Positions 1 through 5,865 of a stretch of 22,131 nucleotides of DNA are shown here, piece by piece; the stretch's first letter is position 1; the number at the start of each line of letters is the position of its first letter. The notes below the pieces were generated by a model, which had not been told where the DNA came from, did not search any database, and worked only from the letters and a program-made list of their open reading frames with translations. The translations under genes were made by a program, and so were the position numbers. Origin of the DNA: an uncultured Prevotellaceae bacterium (GTDB lineage Bacteria; Bacteroidota; Bacteroidia; Bacteroidales; Bacteroidaceae); contig OMXX01000061.1 in the NCBI GenBank assembly GCA_900315105.1, positions 1 to 22,131 on the forward strand. The letters are read 5' to 3'.

Positions 1-103
1 CTTCAGAGCTCTTTCAACCACATGATAGTCAACAATATACAACTGAATAAATTTTTCGCTAAGGCTCAACAAGCTACGCAAGTCGTCGAACTCACGTTAT
101 TTA
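1..103 (-). repeat. Dispersed repeat, left copy (continues beyond the window)
   Basis: Bases 1-53 are the exact reverse complement of 22054-22106. Bases 83-99 are the reverse complement of 22038-22054. The left copy carries about 29 extra bases (54-82) that the right copy lacks. A related third copy lies at 14935-14994 on the plus strand and keeps a version of that extra segment. The element runs off the window, so its full length is unknown. No transposase is visible. Confidence 0.85.
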
Positions 104-332
104 GATTTACCTGAAAGGGTTTTCTGATAATGCAATTATGCAGATAGCTGATAAGCATAGCTATTAACTCTACGATGACGGAAATGCTTATTCGTGTCCA
201 CATAAACAGTTTCCTGATTATATCACGGATAATCTGAATGAAAAAACCTGCTATTCCACAGATTAATGTCCAGATGATTTGGATTGCCCACTTGGTGAGA
301 CGTTCCAAAAGGTAAGGTATAGTTGCTTCCAT
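66..332 (-). CDS. Small predicted membrane protein, unknown function
   Basis: I do not recognise this 88-residue protein. It has two hydrophobic stretches (about residues 12-32 and 42-65) separated by a basic segment (RDIIRK), suggesting a small inner-membrane protein with two helices. I chose the ATG at 332 over a TTG at 362. A TATCTTTG promoter box on the minus strand at 360-367 would place the transcript start near 353, after the TTG. The last dozen or so residues (NNVSSTTCVAC end) are encoded by the dispersed repeat at 1-103, so the original C-terminus may have been replaced or extended. It could still be a chance reading frame; the promoter position and hydrophobic pattern are the only arguments for it. 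Confidence 0.45.
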   Translation of the reverse strand: MEATIPYLLERLTKWAIQIIWTLICGIAGFFIQIIRDIIRKLFMWTRISISVIVELIAMLISYLHNCIIRKPFQVNLNNVSSTTCVAC

Positions 333-359
333 ATTCTTTTGTTTTTTTGATTTCTGATG

Positions 360-367
360 CAAAGATA
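360..367 (-). promoter_or_regulatory. Bacteroidota -7 box upstream of the small membrane protein
   Basis: TATCTTTG on the minus strand matches TAnnTTTG. I see no clear TTTG at the -33 position, so this is a partial promoter match. It would start transcription about 20 nt before the ATG at 332. Confidence 0.45.
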
Positions 368-504
368 AGAGGAAACTGTCCTGTTTTGCGGGACACTTTT
401 CTGCATTAACTTATTTTAACTAAATATTTAACAATTGGGACTCCTTTTCGTTGCTCCTCCCAGGTAATTCCGACGTAAGTTCGTTATGATTCCGTTATGA
501 AAAG

Positions 505-570
505 GAACCAAACTCGGTGAAAGTCCGTTCCAGAAGCGAACATAGAACGGAGGTTCACCGAGTTTGGTTC
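505..570. repeat. Long stem-loop, 26-bp arms
   Basis: Arm 505-530 pairs with arm 545-570 at 24 of 26 positions around a 14-nt loop. It is not followed by a T-run on either strand, so it is not an obvious intrinsic terminator. Flanks at about 445-457 and 571-583 are also partly complementary (GCTCCTCC against GGAGGAAG), so the inverted structure may extend further. It could be a miniature inverted-repeat element. Confidence 0.75.
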
Positions 571-747
571 GGAGGAAGAACGAAGGAATAGCGAATAATC
601 AACGACTTTTTATCCTAAAAAAAACGATTATCATAGGTGCTCCAACCCGCACAACTTTCAATTTCCTTCATTAAGAAGATCATTCCGAAGATAAAGGAGA
701 TAAATTGAGAGAATAGTATAATATAATAACAAAAAAGCACAACTTTT

Positions 748-779
748 TTTGCCAGTCTCAGGAAAATTTTATAATTTTG
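748..779 (+). promoter_or_regulatory. Strong Bacteroidota promoter for the sensor-regulator gene
   Basis: TTTG at 748-751, a 20-bp spacer and TAATTTTG at 772-779 match the TTTG-N19-21-TAnnTTTG consensus. Transcription would start near 785, giving a leader of about 200 nt that contains both tandem hairpin units. Confidence 0.8.
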
Positions 780-935
780 CATTCGGAAATCGGAGACGGG
801 CACCGCTCTACGAGCGACATGCCCTATTTCCTTCGTGCGAGGATGCTTCGCACGTTGCATTCGGAAATCGGAGACGGGCGCCGCTCTACGAGTGACATGC
901 CCTATTTCCTTCGTGCGAGGTGCCATAAACACGTT
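779..935 (+). repeat. Two tandem 78-bp hairpin units in an mRNA leader
   Basis: Unit 1 is 779-856 and unit 2 starts at 857. The first 64 bases are nearly identical and the ends diverge. Each unit has a nested palindrome: GGAAAT, GGGC and CTC pair with GAG, GCCC and ATTTCC around a TAC triloop. A difference between units (GAGCG in one, GAGTG in the other) keeps pairing as a G-U wobble. Unit 1 begins at the last base of the promoter -7 box. GCAAT at about 936 may be the remnant of a third unit. Confidence 0.85.
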
Positions 936-983
936 GCAATCAGCCCCTAAACCATAGCATTTATTCTGATAACCATAAAGAAA

Positions 984-3785
984 ATGTCTGTAAAGAATCT
1001 ATATAACTATATAATTATAATCGTATGCCTTCTAACCATAGGACTTCCAATATCAGCCTCAGGTTTAAGGGTTAAGGACTTCACCTTCTCACATCTCAAT
1101 ATGCAAGACGGTATGTCGAGCCAGAGGGTGTATTCGCTCCACAAGACAAAGGATAATGCCGTATGGTGGACTACGAAATATGGCGTTGACCGTTACAATG
1201 GTACCGTGGTGAAGAAATATCCACTTGGTGAGAGAGAACTGTATAGCAGTTTTGCGGGGCGCGTGGTGAAGTTCGCCCATTCTACATGCTGCGATGACGA
1301 GACGTATGTCTTCGACAATACAGGATGCATATACCACTATGACAAGATTCAGGATCGTTTTGACCTTGTGGCCAACGTATCAAAGATAATGAACATCCCG
1401 GTGATGCTGAACGACATACTGGAAACCAAGGAATGCCTTTGGTTAGCCATGAGGGAGGGAATATACCGGCTCGATCTGCAAAATGACTGCAAGATGAAGG
1501 AGGCCGGCATAAGGCATTTCTGCAACTATATCCTGCCCTATGTTAATGGTAAACTGCTGTTCTGCAGCTATGATGGCATATTTGACCAGAACTGCGAGAA
1601 ATGGTCGGACGATAAGGTTTTTTGCGGTTACTACGACTCAAAGGCAAACAACCTATGGCTCGGCACTTTCACCGAGGGCGTCAAGGTTGTAAAGAATGTG
1701 GGAATGGGGCAGAATGAGAGCGTGGTAATGCTCGACGTACCCAAAAACCCTGTGAGAGCCATCACCCCATACGACACCCACACGATGCTTATCGGTATCG
1801 ACGGCTTTGGCGTATATCAAGCTATGCGCTCGGCAATCGATGCCAAGCCTCTGTTCAGCGCCAACGAAGGTCCTTACGGAGTCCTCCACGGCAATGGTGT
1901 ATATGATATCATAGTCGATTCGTGGAGAAACATCGTCGTGGCATCCTATTCCGGAGGCATAGATATGGCACGCCCAGTTGGTAGCACCACAGCCGTATTC
2001 CGTCATATCCAGAGCAACCCGCAATCCATCATCAACGACCATGTGAACTGTGTGGAAAGCTTGGGCAACGACTTCCTGATCATGGGAACCGACGACGGCA
2101 TCAGCATCTACGATACATCAGCAGATTCATGGCGACATACGGCAAGAGGTCTGGTGGTGCTCGATATATGCAAGAAGTCTGACGGCCGATTACTCATAGC
2201 CACCTACGGCAACGGCGTGTGCGAGGTATCACCCGACGGCACCACCCGAAAATTGTATTCCACAACCGATGGTACCCTGAAGGACGACCACGTATATTGT
2301 CTGAGCTATGACAAGGCAGGCAATCTGTGGATGGGCACCCTCTTCGGCGCGCTCACGGTAAAGACACCTGAAGGCAACAAGTATTACAGTCTTGACAACA
2401 TCCTTGCATTCGCACCTCTATCCGACGGCAGGATGGCAATAGGCTCTGCCCACGGCCTGTATTTCGCCGGCGCCAACTACAATGAGCTGCACAAGGTGGA
2501 ATATATGCCTGTAGGCAAGGAGGATGCCAACAGATACGTGACCGACGTCTTCGAGGACAGGGACAACAATCTATGGATTGCCACCGACGGCGGTGGTGCG
2601 TATATCTACGACCTCAAGACAAACAAGGTAACCCACCAGTTGACAACCGAAAACGGACTGCCCACCAACAGCGTTACGAGCATCACCAAGGATCAGACAG
2701 GCAGGATATGGCTCGGCACAGAGAGGGGACTCGTCTTCGTCACCCCCGACAAGCCTACCGACATCATCAACGTGAGCTACTGTTATGGCCTTAACACAGA
2801 ATACGTGTATCACGCAGCAGCCACCCTCCCGAACGGCAACATCATCTATGGCACGGTCGATGGTGCTGTCATCATCAATCCTAAGAATATCAGCCGACTC
2901 AACTATAAGACACGACTCGTCATAAAGGGTGTGCAAGTGCACGATGACTATGATGTAAACGAGGGAACCACGGACGAGTTCAGGCAGAAGATAGCCAATA
3001 ACCTGCTCAAGAACGAGATACGCCTTTCATATAATGAGCGTAACTTCGACATACTGTATGAGAGCATCAACATGCGCAACCAGTTCGACATAGCATATCA
3101 GTATCGTATGGAGGGCATGGAATGGAGTCAGATCATAACTCAGCAGTTCCTCGGCTTTGAGAATCTGGAGCCAGGCAAGCACATACTCCATATAAGATGT
3201 ATAAGCAAGACGAGCGGCATCGTCCTCGACGAGTGTACCCTTACCATACATATTGGACAGCCTTGGTGGAACTCATGGTGGATGTGGTGCATCTATGTCC
3301 TGCTCCTCATGCTCGCCTTCCATGGATTATGGATGCTATACAGCCTGCACAACAAATACATGCGTCTGATGCGCGAGAAAGTCACTCTACCTGTCGAAGA
3401 GGCTGCCATTCCACGTGAAAGTGTGGAGGCTGAGCTGGAAGAAGAGCCCGACACGGAGCCTGTCTTAAAGCAGGAAGGCGAAGAATTTGTGGAAAAGGCG
3501 ACAAAGATCACCCTCGACAATCTGAAGGACAACGACTTCAACATCGACGACCTATGCCGTGAGATGGGAATGAGCCGTACACTCTTCTATGTGAAACTGA
3601 AGACATACACAGGTAAGTCGCCGCAGGACTTCGTGCGTGCCATCCGACTTGAGAAGGCATCAACGCTACTTCGTCAGGGGCGCACAGTTACAGAGGTGTC
3701 GATACTCACAGGCTTCGACAACCCTAAGTACTTCAGCACCGTCTTCAAGAAATACTTCGGAATATCACCGTCTAAGTATAGTTAA
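984..3785 (+). CDS. HTCS-like membrane sensor fused directly to an AraC-type HTH; no kinase or receiver
   Basis: This 933-residue protein begins with a signal or anchor segment (residues 5-25). A long periplasmic two-part beta-propeller follows, with ligand-sensor repeats such as NLWIATDGGGAYIYD and GRIWLGTERGL. A Y_Y_Y-type domain (about 680-757), one transmembrane helix (about 766-788), an acidic linker of roughly 50 residues, and an AraC/HTH_18 domain (about 839-933) complete it. In hybrid two-component regulators (usually around 1,300-1,400 residues) a histidine kinase, ATPase and receiver sit between the membrane helix and the HTH. Here there is no room for them. The stretch before the HTH (EEFVEKATKITLDNL) resembles the usual post-receiver linker, so I infer loss of the central modules. 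It probably binds DNA while in the membrane, as SusR does. Its ligand and target genes are unknown, and no SusC/SusD pair is nearby. It has its own promoter at 748-779. Confidence 0.9.
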   Translation: MSVKNLYNYIIIIVCLLTIGLPISASGLRVKDFTFSHLNMQDGMSSQRVYSLHKTKDNAVWWTTKYGVDRYNGTVVKKYPLGERELYSSFAGRVVKFAHSTCCDDETYVFDNTGCIYHYDKIQDRFDLVANVSKIMNIPVMLNDILETKECLWLAMREGIYRLDLQNDCKMKEAGIRHFCNYILPYVNGKLLFCSYDGIFDQNCEKWSDDKVFCGYYDSKANNLWLGTFTEGVKVVKNVGMGQNESVVMLDVPKNPVRAITPYDTHTMLIGIDGFGVYQAMRSAIDAKPLFSANEGPYGVLHGNGVYDIIVDSWRNIVVASYSGGIDMARPVGSTTAVFRHIQSNPQSIINDHVNCVESLGNDFLIMGTDDGISIYDTSADSWRHTARGLVVLDICKKSDGRLLIATYGNGVCEVSPDGTTRKLYSTTDGTLKDDHVYCLSYDKAGNLWMGTLFGALTVKTPEGNKYYSLDNILAFAPLSDGRMAIGSAHGLYFAGANYNELHKVEYMPVGKEDANRYVTDVFEDRDNNLWIATDGGGAYIYDLKTNKVTHQLTTENGLPTNSVTSITKDQTGRIWLGTERGLVFVTPDKPTDIINVSYCYGLNTEYVYHAAATLPNGNIIYGTVDGAVIINPKNISRLNYKTRLVIKGVQVHDDYDVNEGTTDEFRQKIANNLLKNEIRLSYNERNFDILYESINMRNQFDIAYQYRMEGMEWSQIITQQFLGFENLEPGKHILHIRCISKTSGIVLDECTLTIHIGQPWWNSWWMWCIYVLLLMLAFHGLWMLYSLHNKYMRLMREKVTLPVEEAAIPRESVEAELEEEPDTEPVLKQEGEEFVEKATKITLDNLKDNDFNIDDLCREMGMSRTLFYVKLKTYTGKSPQDFVRAIRLEKASTLLRQGRTVTEVSILTGFDNPKYFSTVFKKYFGISPSKYS

Positions 3786-3786
3786 G

Positions 3787-3925
3787 TCGGCCCCTCCCCA
3801 ACCCTCCCGAGGGAGGGAGACTTTATATACAATAATACTATCTAAAAGCCCCTCCCCCTCGGGGGAAGTCCGATGTTGATAACATCGGAGTATGTGTCAG
3901 ATGGAGGGGGGGCTGTGAGGTCTTT
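3787..3925. repeat. G/C-rich palindromic elements between genes
   Basis: The first palindrome (about 3797-3816) pairs CCCTCCC with GGGAGGG. The second element (about 3849-3915) has outer arms of GCCCCTCCCCC and GGAGGGGGGGC that enclose a small hairpin at 3871-3887: CGATGTT, loop GAT, AACATCG. That hairpin is bracketed by GGGGAAGTC and GAGTATGTGTCAGA, which recur at 19059-19100 around a different stem. Confidence 0.8.
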
Positions 3926-4261
3926 ATGAAGATAATCTATAATCGTTTTTTCCCTTTCGGCTCATTCTGGGCTATCAATCTGTTCGGCTACGTGTTCTGC
4001 CGAGTGGATAAGGGACGTCTGCCCGAAGCTGCAAAGAATCATGAGTATATCCATTCCCTGCAGCAGAGAGAAATGCTTTTCATCGGCTTCTATGTGTGGT
4101 ATGTCATAGAGTGGTTATTTCATCTTATCAGACTTCGGAATTTCATGAAAGCATACTATGCACTTTCATTCGAGCGTGAGGCTTACGCCATGCAAGAAGA
4201 TCTGAATTATAAGTACAAACGCAAGAAATTTGCAAGTTTCCGGTTAATGCTCAAGGACTAA
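3926..4261 (+). CDS. Small HExxH-containing membrane protein of unknown function
   Basis: This 111-residue protein has the motif HEYIH at residues 39-43, matching the HExxH zinc-binding signature. A hydrophobic helix follows (about 50-69), then a second acidic motif (SFEREAYA, 81-88) about 40 residues after the first histidine. That layout could supply a third zinc ligand, as in gluzincin-type membrane proteases, but the protein is far shorter than M48 or M56 peptidases. Similar short proteins occur as conserved hypotheticals in Bacteroidales, from memory and not checked. It starts 140 bp after the regulator with no recognisable promoter between, so it may be co-transcribed. Peptidase activity is an inference from the motif only. 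Confidence 0.7.
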   Translation: MKIIYNRFFPFGSFWAINLFGYVFCRVDKGRLPEAAKNHEYIHSLQQREMLFIGFYVWYVIEWLFHLIRLRNFMKAYYALSFEREAYAMQEDLNYKYKRKKFASFRLMLKD

Positions 4262-4262
4262 A

Positions 4263-4342
4263 GGGGTTAGAGTTGAGGGGTTAGAGTTGAGGGGTTAGAG
4301 TTGAGGGGTTAGAGGTTAGAGTTGAGGGGTTAGAGGTTAGAG
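4263..4342 (+). repeat. 14-bp minisatellite (GGGGTTAGAGTTGA)
   Basis: Three perfect head-to-tail units occupy 4263-4304, followed by two longer variants containing an inserted GAGGTTA (4305-4342). Copy number in such tracts tends to vary between strains by slippage. Confidence 0.9.
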
Positions 4343-4489
4343 CCTTTGACCTTTGACTTTGGCCTTTTGCCTTTCGCCTTTTGACCGTTTTTAGTCATTT
4401 TTGTCACTTGTAATTAATAAAATTGTGCTTTTTTTGTTCCAAAACCTCATTTTTATTAAAAAAAACTATGCGTTTTTGAAATAATTGTG

Positions 4490-4497
4490 TATTTTTG
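4490..4497 (+). promoter_or_regulatory. Candidate -7 box for the small HTH protein
   Basis: TATTTTTG matches TAnnTTTG and lies about 90 bp before the ATG at 4585. The nearest upstream TTTG (4475-4478) is only 11 bp away, too close for the usual spacing, so the -33 element is missing or degenerate. Confidence 0.5.
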
Positions 4498-4584
4498 CAA
4501 GCAAAAGCCCATGGACTCTAATCCTTAGTTCATAGGTCTTTGAGAATTAAATAACTAACACATAACTATTAAACAATTAATACT

Positions 4585-4920
4585 ATGCTTAGAGAGTACA
4601 AACAATTCCTAAAAAAGATTCATCAGATTGTACACGATCAGATGAAGATTGGGCACGTAAATTGTGATACGGTTTCAGAAGCATTGTCCATGACTAACCA
4701 GCATTTGCGTCGTAAAATATTCAGCATTACCGGCATTACCGGTGCAGTGTATATCCTTGGCATCCGCATGGCTTATGCCCAGCAGCTCTTGGAGAGTGCG
4801 CGTAAATATCCTATTGCCACCATTGCACGCAAGTGCGGCTATGAGGATAGCAATAACTTCAGCCGTACTTTCAAGCGCGTTGTCGGCATGACACCTTCTG
4901 AGTATGCAAAAGGAGCATAA
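4585..4920 (+). CDS. Standalone AraC-type HTH DNA-binding protein
   Basis: The 111 residues are almost entirely an HTH_18-type domain. The first helix-turn-helix covers about residues 28-52 (TVSEALSMTNQHLRRKIF). The second covers about 77-105 (IATIARKCGYEDSNNFSRTF) and is followed by the conserved GMTPSEY end. There is no ligand-binding or receiver domain; ordinary AraC proteins are 250-300 residues. The N-terminal helix (YKQFLKKIHQIVHDQM) resembles the linker that precedes the HTH in HTCS regulators, so it looks like a detached HTCS output domain. It has its own leader and ends at a strong terminator (4992-5025), so it is probably monocistronic. Its target is unknown. Confidence 0.85.
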   Translation: MLREYKQFLKKIHQIVHDQMKIGHVNCDTVSEALSMTNQHLRRKIFSITGITGAVYILGIRMAYAQQLLESARKYPIATIARKCGYEDSNNFSRTFKRVVGMTPSEYAKGA

Positions 4921-4934
4921 AAGGGGTCAAAGGT

Positions 4935-4959
4935 CTAAGGTCTTTCCTTACGACCTTAG
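4935..4959. repeat. Small inverted repeat in simple-sequence spacer
   Basis: CTAAGGTC (4935-4942) pairs with GACCTTAG (4952-4959) around a 9-nt loop, within a stretch of AAGGTC-like and GACCTT-like words. It lies between the HTH stop and the terminator and may be part of the same 3' end. Confidence 0.55.
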
Positions 4960-4991
4960 TCCTTCGACCTTCGACATTAGACCTAAATAAG

Positions 4992-5025
4992 AAGTAGAAA
5001 GTAGAAAATACTTTCTACTTTTTTA
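4992..5025. terminator. Bidirectional intrinsic terminator
   Basis: AAGTAGAAAGTA (4992-5003) pairs perfectly with TACTTTCTACTT (5009-5020) around GAAAA, followed by TTTTATTT on the plus strand. It lies between two convergent genes (stops at 4920 and 5023) and would end both. Confidence 0.85.
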
Positions 5026-5214
5026 TTTCTCTTGTTGCTCCAATATCTTCTTGGCTGCTTCAAAGTCTTCCTCTTTTACAAGGACATCAACATCTTGACC
5101 CATATATCCGCACATTATCTCGTTTGAGAGTATAGCAGGGATACCATCATTTTCCAATGCACCTTTCAGTAGATTGGCATTGAACACATTTGGACAAGTT
5201 GTAAGTCGTATCAT
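5023..5214 (-). CDS. DUF2007-type putative signal-transducing protein
   Basis: This 63-residue protein matches the DUF2007 pattern: a beta-alpha-beta start (LTTCPNVFNANLLKGALENDGI), a middle loop, and the end VDVLVKEEDFEAAKKILEQQ. The fold is small and ferredoxin-like; the family's biochemical role is not established. It lies 86 bp downstream of the rhodanese lipoprotein on the same strand. I see no -7 box in the gap, so the two may be co-transcribed. The stop overlaps the terminator shared with the convergent HTH gene. Confidence 0.85.
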   Translation of the reverse strand: MIRLTTCPNVFNANLLKGALENDGIPAILSNEIMCGYMGQDVDVLVKEEDFEAAKKILEQQEK

Positions 5215-5228
5215 AAATAAAATATAGA

Positions 5229-5275
5229 AGCGGCCTCTCCCCCCGCCCTCCCCCGTAGGGAGGGAGCCGGAGCGC
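5229..5275. repeat. G/C-rich palindrome between rhodanese and DUF2007 genes
   Basis: A run of C-rich words with CCCTCCC (about 5249-5255) pairs with GGGAGGG (about 5261-5267). It is one of the many CCTCCC/GGGAGG elements in the gaps of this window and may act as a weak terminator or mRNA-end stabiliser. Confidence 0.6.
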
Positions 5276-5300
5276 GAAAGGGTATGTTAATTATTAATTA

Positions 5301-5684
5301 TTAATTGAAAGTCTTCTTCCACCCATTATACCCAGAACTGAGTTCCACAACGGTGTAGCCATTGGCAGAGAGAATCTTAGCCGCATTCTTGCTTCTGCGA
5401 CCGCTGCGACAATACAGAGCTATGGTTTTGTTCTTTGGCAGGGTAGAAACAGCCTTTTTCTCGAAACTCTCGTTTTGCACATCAATATTAACGGCATTGG
5501 CAATATGACCTTCGGCATACTCCTCCGGAGTACGCACATCAAGACGTATTACGGCGGTGTCGGCTATCACCTTTGCGAATTCCTCAACCTCAACGCTCTT
5601 AAAGGCGTTGTCCGGACTTTGTGCATTGCAACTGAACAACCCGAGTATTGCACTAAATATACCCATAGCAAAAATTCTCTTCAT
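5301..5684 (-). CDS. Rhodanese-domain lipoprotein
   Basis: The first 19 residues form a lipoprotein signal peptide with lipobox LFSC (Cys19), so the mature protein should be lipid-anchored in the envelope. Residues about 30-127 are a single rhodanese domain, with the DVRTPEEYAEGHI motif (49-61), the active-site loop CRSGRRS with catalytic Cys92, and the GYNGWK end (118-123). Rhodanese folds move sulfane sulfur or serve in thiol redox work; the physiological donor is not shown here. The length (127) is normal for a single-domain exported rhodanese. It is probably the first gene of a two-gene unit with the DUF2007 gene, with a promoter at 5788-5795. Confidence 0.92.
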   Translation of the reverse strand: MKRIFAMGIFSAILGLFSCNAQSPDNAFKSVEVEEFAKVIADTAVIRLDVRTPEEYAEGHIANAVNIDVQNESFEKKAVSTLPKNKTIALYCRSGRRSKNAAKILSANGYTVVELSSGYNGWKKTFN

Positions 5685-5787
5685 TGTTTCTGTTGTTTTT
5701 AGACAAAAGTCAAAGGTCTAAAGACAAAGGTCAAAAGCCTTCAATCATTAGTTCATTGCCTTTAGCCTTTAGACATTTTACACAATG

Positions 5788-5795
5788 CAAAGATA
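5788..5795 (-). promoter_or_regulatory. -7 box for the rhodanese gene
   Basis: TATCTTTG on the minus strand. CTTG about 20 bp upstream (5816-5819) may serve as the -33 element. The leader would be about 100 nt and contains low-complexity AAAGTC-like and AAAGGTC-like words. Confidence 0.6.
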
Positions 5796-5865
5796 CAAAA
5801 ATTTCACAGACAATCCAAGTAAAAGCGCAGAAAAAATCTCAAAGAGTCGAATTTATCATTCGTAA

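Larger units (their letters stand above)
363..983. other. 620-bp intergenic region with hairpin, promoter and tandem repeats
   Basis: This gap holds the minus-strand promoter box at 360-367, a long stem-loop at 505-570, an AT-rich stretch (600-745), a strong plus-strand promoter (748-779) and two tandem 78-bp units (779-935) leading to the regulator start at 984. A 105-codon minus-strand frame spanning 615-932 exists only because the repeat units happen to be open. I do not regard it as a gene. Confidence 0.8.
4262..4584. other. Intergenic region with minisatellite and AT-rich promoter area
   Basis: After the stop come the 14-bp tandem repeat at 4263-4342, a low-complexity stretch of CCTTTGAC-like and CCTTTTG-like words (4343-4386), and an AT-rich segment with TATTTTTG at 4490-4497. 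I see no gene here. Confidence 0.8.

Noticed and set aside
615..932. 105-codon minus-strand frame with an internal duplicated peptide
   Set aside because: It is the reverse reading of the two tandem hairpin units and the plus-strand promoter. No start context or family supports a protein.
779..935. Possible CRISPR array
   Set aside because: Only two units, directly adjacent with no unique spacers, each an internal palindrome, and no cas genes.
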